Shown in pieces: positions 1 through 5,107 of a stretch of 5,107 bases of DNA (position 1 is the first letter of the stretch; each line of letters opens with the position of its first letter). Below the pieces are notes generated by a model that saw nothing but the letters and a program-made list of their open reading frames with translations, did not search any database and was not told the DNA's origin. Source of the DNA: an uncultured Porphyromonadaceae bacterium (GTDB lineage Bacteria; Bacteroidota; Bacteroidia; Bacteroidales; Muribaculaceae); contig CAJJQT010000155.1 of the NCBI GenBank assembly GCA_905193995.1, positions 1 to 5,107 on the forward strand. Direction: 5' to 3'. The translations under genes and the position numbers were made by a program.

Positions 1-22
1 TGCTTTCCCATTGCTTTCCCAT
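1..22. repeat. 11-base direct tandem repeat, two copies, at the window edge
   Basis: The unit TGCTTTCCCAT occurs twice head to tail at 1-11 and 12-22 with no mismatch. The array starts exactly at the window edge, so more copies may lie to the left. The 23 bases that follow do not continue it. No function can be assigned: two short copies could be chance, the end of a longer minisatellite, or protein sites upstream of the + strand gene. Confidence 0.6.
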
Positions 23-98
23 AGCGATTTCCATGAACTAAGGGGCGGGGGCGGTTGTTAGATGGTTAGTAATTGCTAAGAAAATCGCTTAAAAATTT
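23..98 (+). other. Upstream region of the DUF2156 gene, no clear promoter
   Basis: This short leader holds a G-rich run at about 41-54 followed by an AT-rich stretch up to the start codon. No convincing copy of the Bacteroidota promoter pattern (TTTG near -33, TAnnTTTG near -7) is visible. No Shine-Dalgarno sequence precedes the ATG; the bases just before it are A/T-rich, which is usual for Bacteroidota translation starts. The promoter is probably here or beyond the left edge, but it cannot be placed. Confidence 0.4.
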
Positions 99-1064
99 AT
101 GAATATGAACTCTCCCTTTGCTTTTCGCCGCCGGGCGGTCGAGACTCTGACTTTATCGCGCCTTTCGTTCAAGCCGCTGAGGCTGCCTGATATGCCATTG
201 GTGAACAAGTATCTGCAGCGGTCGCAGTCGCGGGCGTGCGACTATACGATCGGGGGCCTGTATATGTGGATCGAATGTTTCAAGTATGAATACTGCGTGG
301 TCGACGATACGCTGTTTGTCAAGGGAGTGGATGAGGCGAATCCGTCGGTGACGGCTTTCATGATGCCGGTGGGGTCGCTGACGGTCGGGGCCTCGATCGA
401 GATGATCCGCGACTATTGCCGTATCAAGGGCATAAGGCCTATCTTCACGGCAGTGCCGGAAGACCGGGTGGATGATCTGCTCGACGCGCTGGGCCGCACC
501 GCGCAGGTGGAGGAACTTGCAGACTGGAGCGACTATGTGTATGACATCACGTCGCTGGCGACGCTGACGGGCAAGCATATGATGAAGAAGCGCAACCATG
601 TGAACCGGTTTTTCGCGGACAATCCGCACTGGCGGTTCGAGGCGCTGACGTTCGATATCCTGCCTGAGACGATGCTGTTTTTCGAGGGTCAGAGCCATCC
701 TGACGATCCGGAGATGACCCGTCTTGAGGCGTACGAGAACGGTGAGTGCCGCCGTGTGCTGGCGAATCTGTCGAGCTACCCGTTCGAAGGCGCGGTGCTC
801 CGGGGGGAAAGCGGCGAGATAGTGGCCTTCTCGGTAGGAGAGGTGATAGGCGACACGCTGTATGTACACATCGAGAAGATCAACCACGAGATTTCGGGTG
901 CGGGCGCGGCGATCAACAAGCTGTTTTCGGCGTTCATGCTGCGGAGACATCCGGCTCTGCGGTATTCGAACCGCGAGGAGGACTGCGGCGATCCGGGTCT
1001 GAAGCTGGCCAAGGAGTCATACTTCCCGATGATGAAGCTGCGGAAGTATGATGTGATGCTGTAA
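99..1064 (+). CDS. DUF2156 domain protein (phosphatidylglycerol lysyltransferase C-terminal-like, GNAT fold)
   Basis: A complete 321-residue soluble protein with no signal peptide or membrane segment. It matches the stand-alone DUF2156 (LPG_synthase_C) family, which shares a tandem GNAT-like fold with the catalytic domain of MprF. MprF moves lysine from Lys-tRNA to phosphatidylglycerol. Visible family landmarks are an N-terminal half starting near residue 22 (LSFKPLRLPD), the aspartate-tyrosine segment DYVYDI at 145-150, the basic block GKHMMKKRNHVNRF at 158-171, the HIEK segment at 257-260, and the C-terminal signature NREEDCGDPGLKLAKESYFP at 291-310. The length is near that usual for single-domain members. 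The MprF flippase membrane region is absent, so lipid lysylation should not be assumed; the stand-alone proteins have no settled substrate. The first ATG (99) is used; a second ATG at 105 would lose only two residues and is equally possible. It converges on the kinase operon and is probably transcribed alone. Confidence 0.85.
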   Translation: MNMNSPFAFRRRAVETLTLSRLSFKPLRLPDMPLVNKYLQRSQSRACDYTIGGLYMWIECFKYEYCVVDDTLFVKGVDEANPSVTAFMMPVGSLTVGASIEMIRDYCRIKGIRPIFTAVPEDRVDDLLDALGRTAQVEELADWSDYVYDITSLATLTGKHMMKKRNHVNRFFADNPHWRFEALTFDILPETMLFFEGQSHPDDPEMTRLEAYENGECRRVLANLSSYPFEGAVLRGESGEIVAFSVGEVIGDTLYVHIEKINHEISGAGAAINKLFSAFMLRRHPALRYSNREEDCGDPGLKLAKESYFPMMKLRKYDVML

Positions 1065-1106
1065 ACTTTAAATTTTAAATAAGGACTTTAAGGAGGGGGA
1101 TATATA
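1065..1106. other. AT-rich spacer downstream of the DUF2156 gene
   Basis: Directly after the stop codon is a T/A-rich stretch (about 1065-1090), then a purine run AAGGAGGGGG at 1090-1099. The purine run resembles a ribosome binding site on the + strand, but no start codon lies at suitable spacing. On the minus strand this segment gives the tail TATATATCCCC just after the perfect hairpin. Confidence 0.4.
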
Positions 1107-1137
1107 ACAAGGTCACCGGCCGAGCCGGTGACCTTGT
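1107..1137. terminator. Perfect 14-bp stem hairpin between convergent genes, probable terminator
   Basis: The arms ACAAGGTCACCGGC (1107-1120) and GCCGGTGACCTTGT (1124-1137) are exact reverse complements around a 3-base loop, a very stable GC-rich stem. It lies 42 bases past the stop of the + strand gene and about 41 bases past the stop of the minus-strand operon. A shared bidirectional terminator is the natural reading. The tail is partly T-rich on the minus strand (TATATAT) and weak on the plus strand (GTATTGAG), so termination of the minus-strand operon is the better supported role. Confidence 0.7.
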
Positions 1138-1146
1138 GTATTGAGA

Positions 1147-1180
1147 GATGGTGTGAAGGCTGGGACGCCTTCACTCCATC
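1147..1180 (-). terminator. Second, imperfect hairpin overlapping the stop codon of the BACON protein gene
   Basis: The arms 1147-1160 (GATGGTGTGAAGGC) and 1167-1180 (GCCTTCACTCCATC) pair over 14 positions with one T-T mismatch and a 6-base loop. The outer end covers two bases of the TGA stop at 1179-1181, so a terminating ribosome would melt its base. No T-tract follows on either strand. It may act as an accessory terminator or as a 3'-end mRNA stabiliser in series with the perfect hairpin 9 bases away. Confidence 0.5.
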
Positions 1181-2789
1181 AGTTGGAATATGTGAATTTG
1201 ATGCGGGGGGAGGAGGCGAGGAAGTCGCGCTTGGCGAAGTCGTAGATGCCCATGTCGAATTCGACTTCGGTGTCGCCGGGGTCGGTGATGTCGAGCTGGC
1301 TGTAGGGGATGAACAGTGTGAAGTCGGGCAGGTCGAGGCGGTCGGAGTCGATGACGATGTCCTTGTTGACGGTGACCTGTCCGTCGCCGGCGCGGTACTG
1401 TCCGTCGATGTCCATCAGAGGTTCGCCGTCGGCGTAATAGAACCATGCCACGACCTGGACGCGGTGTCGGTTGGCGTTGAGAATGTTGATCTTGGCATGT
1501 ATCTCGAGGCCTTTCTCGCCGTCGACGACGACGCCGTGCTGTACGGTTACGTTCTCAAGGGTGGCGACGGGGCCGCTGGTCTCCTGTGTGACGTTGACCT
1601 TGACGCGGCGGCCGGCGCCTTCGATGTAGAAGTATTCCTCGCGGGGTGCGTTGGCTCGGTTGGCTTTATATGTGGCGGTGAATGAGTCGTCGGTCTTCTT
1701 GGTGAGAGTCATGAACGAGGGGAGGTCGGTGACTTCCCAGTTGGCGTCGCTTGTGGAGACGTAGTATGTGACAGTGCCACCGGTAGGCTTTAGGGCGATA
1801 GTGGGTGCGCTTTCGCCGTTGACGAGCAGGTAGGTCTCGTTGTCCTCGCGCTCGACAATGGTGGCGTAGGCTGTGTATACGTTTTCGTCGTCGATCCAGA
1901 TTTCGTAGCGGTACTGTCCGGGCTCGAACTCGCTGTCGCGTCGGTGTCCGAATCCCATCATGCCGCCCATGTCGTTGTTTTCGCCGGCGAAGAACTGATA
2001 GTCGTAGTACTGTGTGTCGCCGTCGGGAGCGATGTCCTTGGGCTGCATGAGCGAGCCGTCGGGCTTATAGATGCGTACGTGGATGTAGGCGTTCTTGTCC
2101 TGGGCGAGGCCGTCGTAGGAGATGAGGGGGCGGAGGAAGCGCATCTCGTGGGCGTAGAGTGGCTGTCCGGCGGGAGTTATGATGCTGTTGTCCCAGGCCA
2201 CGTTGGTGAATTTGAGGTCGTTGATCTGTAGCTTGGAGCGTGTACGGCCGTCGTCGACGGGGCGCTTGGCGGGACGCGGGGCCCCGGCCTGGTTGAGAGA
2301 GATGGAGACGGTGTACTTGCCGTCGGTGATCTTCATGAGGCCCTGGCGGACGATGGTGGATGCGTTGGGGCCGCAGGATACGACGATCTGGCTGCCGTTG
2401 TTGGAGTCGAGCGTAAGCCAGTCGGGGAGCTGGGCGACCTTGACGGCGCCGGCGGCGTCGGTGACGGAGAAAGTGAGGCTGCCGCCCTGGTTGGAGAAGC
2501 TGCGCGAGAGAGCCTGGGCCGAGTTGTCGACGCGGAGGCGCTTGCGGAGGGCCGAGAGGCGGCGGTTGCACTGGGCTTTGCCGTCGGCGATGGCGCGGTC
2601 GTCGGTGTCGGGGTTGTAGTTGATGTCGTTGGCGGCCGATTTGAAGAGAGTGAGCGCGTGGGCGAACTGCTGCTCGGTGGAGGCGCCTTTGAGTGCGGCC
2701 TGGGCCTGGGCGAGGGTTTCGTTGATAGCGAAGGCCGAGGCGGCGCCGATGACGAGGAGGATCAGGAGAGTGGAAAGCTTCTTTATCAT
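1179..2789 (-). CDS. Secreted protein with two BACON-like domains, paired with a Ser/Thr kinase
   Basis: This 536-residue protein begins with a clear signal peptide: MIKK, a hydrophobic core (residues 5-17), then ASAFA with likely signal peptidase I cleavage after Ala21. There is no lipobox cysteine, so it is probably periplasmic or secreted rather than a lipoprotein. Residues 23-88 are helical and resemble a TPR-like hairpin pair. Residues about 98-168 form a BACON-like beta domain (LPDWLTL at 121-127, then VSISLNQAG). Residues 188-315 are a second beta-rich domain. Residues about 318-402 are a second BACON-like domain (LPSFMTL at 356-362, KVNVTQE at 397-403), and 408-535 another beta-rich domain. 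The order BACON then beta domain is thus repeated twice. BACON domains, known in Bacteroidota, are linked to carbohydrate or mucin binding, but that role is unproven in many proteins. No catalytic motif is seen. The start codon lies 6 bases after the kinase stop, implying tight co-expression. A start other than 2789 would destroy the signal peptide. Confidence 0.8.
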   Translation of the reverse strand: MIKKLSTLLILLVIGAASAFAINETLAQAQAALKGASTEQQFAHALTLFKSAANDINYNPDTDDRAIADGKAQCNRRLSALRKRLRVDNSAQALSRSFSNQGGSLTFSVTDAAGAVKVAQLPDWLTLDSNNGSQIVVSCGPNASTIVRQGLMKITDGKYTVSISLNQAGAPRPAKRPVDDGRTRSKLQINDLKFTNVAWDNSIITPAGQPLYAHEMRFLRPLISYDGLAQDKNAYIHVRIYKPDGSLMQPKDIAPDGDTQYYDYQFFAGENNDMGGMMGFGHRRDSEFEPGQYRYEIWIDDENVYTAYATIVEREDNETYLLVNGESAPTIALKPTGGTVTYYVSTSDANWEVTDLPSFMTLTKKTDDSFTATYKANRANAPREEYFYIEGAGRRVKVNVTQETSGPVATLENVTVQHGVVVDGEKGLEIHAKINILNANRHRVQVVAWFYYADGEPLMDIDGQYRAGDGQVTVNKDIVIDSDRLDLPDFTLFIPYSQLDITDPGDTEVEFDMGIYDFAKRDFLASSPRIKFTYSN

Positions 2790-2795
2790 AACGGA

Positions 2796-4520
2796 TCAGT
2801 TGAAATTACGGTTGAGGATGACGAGCTGGCCGCTGACGATGCGGAGGGAGAATGAGCCGGCGGCGGGTGCGGATGAGAGGTTGATGCGGAGGGACTGCGC
2901 GTCGCCGCAGCGGACTGTGACGGTGGAGCTGCCTGATAAGGTGTGTCCGCCGGCTGAGAGGGTGTATTCGAGGCGGACGTTGGGCAGCTGCCGGTCGCAG
3001 AGTCCGACGTAGTCGAGGGTAAGTTCGGAACCGTCGAGCGAAGCGGCCTTGACGGCCATGAATATGCCGGGCGACTTGAAGCGTCGGGCGAGACCGTCGA
3101 GGCCGTTGAACACGCGGGAGTCGTCGGGCTTGACGAGGCCGGCTATCTGGTAGTAGGCGGCAGCGGTCTCGAAGTTGCCGGCCTCGGCCATGCCGGGCGC
3201 GCGCTCGAGGTAAAGCGCACTGACTTCGTCGGCCTTGGCGGCGAGGGCGGAGCGCAGGGGCTCGGGATCGTTGTTTTCCTTTTCGGCAAGGAATTCGTTG
3301 GTGTCGTAGATTGCGGTGATGGAGTCGAGGAGCTGACGGGCCTCGACGAGCGATAGGTATGAGTTCTTGTTGCCGGCGTCGATGTCGCTGCGGCAGCGGA
3401 TGAACAGCTCGCGATACTGAGCCGAGACTGCCTCGCGGTCGGTATCGTCGGATGAGCCGGATGACTTGGAGGCTCCGACGAGGCTCATGATGTCGTCGCG
3501 GAACAAGTAGACGCCTGCTCCTGCCAAAGCGAGGAGCAGGATGGCGGCGACAGTGATTATCAATCCCTTGTGGCTCTTGCCGCCGGCTTCGTCGATATCG
3601 TCGGTCGCGGCCGGGGCCGGGCGGTCGATGACGGTGCCGGTGATGGGGACGGAATCGGCGGGGACTCCGGTATGCGAGGCGAACCACCGGTGCCCGGGCT
3701 CGTTCCGGCCCCGGAGGATGAGGTCGGTGTATTCGACGATCTGGTCGGCGGTCGGGCGCTCCCAGGGATCCTTTGCCAGGCACGCCTGCATGAGGTCGTT
3801 GAGTTCGGAGGAGAACCGGGCAGGGTCGAGGCGCGGGAGCTGGGCGCCGTTGAGCATCATGCCGCCGCCGTTGCCGGCGAAGGGTAGGTCGCCTGTGGCC
3901 ATCTCGTATATTGAAACGCCGAGCGACCAAACGTCGCTGGCCTTGACGGCGATCGGGTCGGCCTGGAAGCGTTCGGGGCCCATGTAGGCGAGGGCGCCGG
4001 ATCCGACGGAGCGCTTGGACTGCTTGCGCATGGTGGAGCGCATCTTGCGGCTGATGCCGAAGTCGGTGATGAGGAAGTGGCCGCGGTCGTCGGCGAGGAT
4101 GTTCTCGGGCTTGATGTCCTGGTGGAGGATCGGAGGCTCGAGGTTGTGGAGGTAGCGGAGACCTGCGGCGACGTCGTGAGTGAACTGCCAGATGACGCGC
4201 TCGTCGACGTTGCCGATCATCTTTGCGGCGGAGCCTTTGGCGCAGTATTTCATGGTGAGGAAGGGGCGGTGCTGCCAGATGCCGAAGAAGTCGGTGGTGA
4301 GCAGGTGCTCGTCGGAGAGGCCGAAAGTGATGCGGTATTCGTCCTTGAACTCCTCCTGCCCGCTTGCGTCGAGGGAGAGGTATAGCTTGACGGCAATGTC
4401 GATTCCGAGTATGGTGTCGGTGGCCATCCAGACTTCGCCGAAGCTGCCGCTGCCGAGGTATTTGCGGAGTTGGTAGCGGTCGGCGATGACCATGCCTTCT
4501 TTAAGTTCTGTTTCGTTCAT
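2796..4520 (-). CDS. Transmembrane Hanks-type Ser/Thr protein kinase with extracytoplasmic sensor region
   Basis: A 574-residue PknB-like kinase. The catalytic domain spans about residues 16-268, with the glycine loop GSGSFGEVW (23-31), ATP-binding Lys45 in IAVKLY, probable helix-C Glu61, catalytic loop HQDIKPEN (133-140, Asp135 and Asn140), DFG (153-155), GPE in place of APE (181-183), DVWSLG (196-201) and Arg255. All residues needed for catalysis are present, so it is probably active. The usual Arg of HRD is Gln134, which makes it a non-RD kinase. A Pro/Ala/Asp juxtamembrane linker (about 285-318) leads to one membrane helix at 319-340, preceded by basic residues, consistent with a cytoplasmic kinase domain. 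The outer part is helical and TPR-like at about 362-482 (NFETAAAYYQIAGLVKPDD, 449-467), then beta-rich at 483-574 with cysteines 508 and 537 that could form a disulfide. No PASTA repeats are seen, so the ligand is unlikely to be the muropeptides proposed for PknB or PrkC. The gene sits between an unrecognised protein (41-base gap) and an exported BACON protein (6-base gap). Confidence 0.9.
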   Translation of the reverse strand: MNETELKEGMVIADRYQLRKYLGSGSFGEVWMATDTILGIDIAVKLYLSLDASGQEEFKDEYRITFGLSDEHLLTTDFFGIWQHRPFLTMKYCAKGSAAKMIGNVDERVIWQFTHDVAAGLRYLHNLEPPILHQDIKPENILADDRGHFLITDFGISRKMRSTMRKQSKRSVGSGALAYMGPERFQADPIAVKASDVWSLGVSIYEMATGDLPFAGNGGGMMLNGAQLPRLDPARFSSELNDLMQACLAKDPWERPTADQIVEYTDLILRGRNEPGHRWFASHTGVPADSVPITGTVIDRPAPAATDDIDEAGGKSHKGLIITVAAILLLALAGAGVYLFRDDIMSLVGASKSSGSSDDTDREAVSAQYRELFIRCRSDIDAGNKNSYLSLVEARQLLDSITAIYDTNEFLAEKENNDPEPLRSALAAKADEVSALYLERAPGMAEAGNFETAAAYYQIAGLVKPDDSRVFNGLDGLARRFKSPGIFMAVKAASLDGSELTLDYVGLCDRQLPNVRLEYTLSAGGHTLSGSSTVTVRCGDAQSLRINLSSAPAAGSFSLRIVSGQLVILNRNFN

Positions 4521-4561
4521 CGTGCTGAAGTGAGTGATATCTGAAAGCGGTAGGATGATTA

Positions 4562-5107
4562 TCAGTCGTTGGAGCCGAGGATGGCCTGACGGAATCGCTC
4601 GGTCTCGGATTTGATCTTATCGATAGTCCAGTCGGGGAAGTTGGCGACAGCGTTCTGGGCTTCTTTCTTGACGTCGCCCTTGAGCCGGGGTATGATGTCG
4701 TTCTCGACGGCGACGGCGTAGGGAATGCGCTCTTCGAGGGCCTGAACAAGTCCCTCGAAGCGACCTTTCTGGTTGTACGGAGCCTTGGCGATCTGCCGTT
4801 TAAGGCTCTTGATGCGGTCTTTCCACCGGCTGATCTTTACTTGGTCGAGGCGCTCGGTGAGTTGCTCTTTCCAGGTTTTCTCGACGCCTTTGGATGTAGC
4901 CTGGTCGACCATGTCGGCGGGTGCGTGGGCATCCGGGTTGTCGACGGGTACGATTTCGACATCGTTGTCGGCGGTCGGGTGGGCATCGACGGTGGAGTGG
5001 GAGTCCTTGCCGTCGGGGTCGGCGTGAGCGGGCGCGCCGTCGGGACCTGCCGCGTCTGAGGGGGCGGCAGGGACGATGCCCGGGGCTTCGGATCCGTCGT
5101 AGGTGTC
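4562..5107 (-). CDS. C-terminal part of an unrecognised protein with acidic Pro/Ala linker and basic helical tail (partial, runs off right edge)
   Basis: The frame is open from the right edge to TGA at 4562-4564, giving 181 residues of the C-terminus. The first 65 visible residues are a low-complexity linker rich in Asp, Ala, Pro, Gly and His (for example DAHPTADNDVEIVPVDNPD). The last 116 residues are charged, helical and rich in Lys and Glu, with WKEQLTERLDQVKISRWKDR, a probable coiled segment, and a Trp near FPDWTIDKIKSE. An internal ATG at 4912 could start a 116-residue protein. However, the same frame stays open upstream and no ribosome binding site precedes that ATG, so an internal Met is more likely. 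I do not recognise the family. The linker suggests an N-terminal domain outside the window. The protein lies 41 bases upstream of the kinase and is probably co-transcribed, so it may be a partner or substrate; that is inference only. Confidence 0.7.
   Translation of the reverse strand, partial: DTYDGSEAPGIVPAAPSDAAGPDGAPAHADPDGKDSHSTVDAHPTADNDVEIVPVDNPDAHAPADMVDQATSKGVEKTWKEQLTERLDQVKISRWKDRIKSLKRQIAKAPYNQKGRFEGLVQALEERIPYAVAVENDIIPRLKGDVKKEAQNAVANFPDWTIDKIKSETERFRQAILGSND

Noticed and set aside
1..34. Divergent gene start on the minus strand (ATG at 34-32, reading MEIAMGKQWES to the edge)
   Set aside because: Only eleven codons are visible, they come largely from the tandem repeat, and there is no promoter or family evidence. 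It cannot be supported without the sequence to the left.
62..80. TAGTAATTG region as a Bacteroidota -7 promoter element
   Set aside because: It does not fit TAnnTTTG in spacing or bases, and no TTTG lies at the right distance upstream.
153..950. 265-codon open frame on the minus strand opposite the DUF2156 gene
   Set aside because: It is Arg/His/Leu/Gln-rich with no recognisable domain, lies fully inside a well supported gene on the other strand, and is explained by G/C bias at third codon positions.
1090..1099. AAGGAGGGGG as a Shine-Dalgarno site
   Set aside because: No ATG, GTG or TTG follows at 5-12 bases on the + strand, a strong hairpin occupies the space, and Bacteroidota rarely depend on such sites.
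1128..1685. 185-codon + strand frame opposite the BACON protein gene
   Set aside because: Its start lies within the perfect hairpin, the product is Val/Asp/Gly-rich without a domain, and the opposite strand has a signal peptide and known domains.
2806..3930. 374-codon open frame on the minus strand overlapping the kinase in another frame
   Set aside because: The translation is extremely Arg/Pro-rich and low in complexity, while the kinase frame shows every catalytic motif. It is a GC-driven shadow.
4521..4561. Separate promoter for the kinase in the 41-base gap
   Set aside because: No TAnnTTTG-like or -35/-10-like pair is seen on the minus strand. The short gap fits an internal operon spacer better.

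Overview
The window most likely comes from a Bacteroidota chromosome, probably a GC-rich gut-type Bacteroidales. This rests on two BACON-like modules in a secreted protein, a stand-alone DUF2156 protein, and the lack of Shine-Dalgarno sequences in front of the starts. GC is high by eye, with strong G/C at third codon positions, so long antisense shadow frames are common. Genus-level placement cannot be made from the sequence alone.

Layout. Positions 1-98 are a short non-coding leader with two copies of an 11-base tandem repeat at the edge. Positions 99-1064 (+) encode a complete 321-residue DUF2156 protein with a GNAT-like fold related to the C-terminal domain of phosphatidylglycerol lysyltransferases. 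Positions 1065-1178 are a convergent intergenic region with two adjacent hairpins. The rest of the window is a minus-strand gene cluster, read right to left: the C-terminal part of an unrecognised protein (4562 to beyond the right edge), a transmembrane Ser/Thr protein kinase (2796-4520), and a secreted protein with two BACON-like domains (1179-2789). Gaps are 41 and 6 bases, so the three are very likely one operon. Its promoter is not seen and presumably lies beyond the right edge.

How the genes may work together. The kinase has a cytoplasmic Hanks-type catalytic domain, one membrane helix and a roughly 235-residue extracytoplasmic part that looks TPR-like and then beta-rich. The next gene starts 6 bases after its stop and makes an exported protein of helical and beta-sandwich modules with no visible enzyme motif. 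A reasonable inference is an envelope-sensing unit in which the exported protein is a ligand, partner or co-sensor of the kinase's outer domain. The upstream partial protein has an acidic Pro/Ala/Asp-rich linker followed by a basic helical tail and could be a substrate or adaptor. The DUF2156 gene is convergent and probably an independent unit.

The most notable points are the kinase plus exported BACON-protein pair, the internal duplication in the BACON protein, the HQD (non-RD) catalytic loop of the kinase, and the tandem hairpins between the convergent genes.
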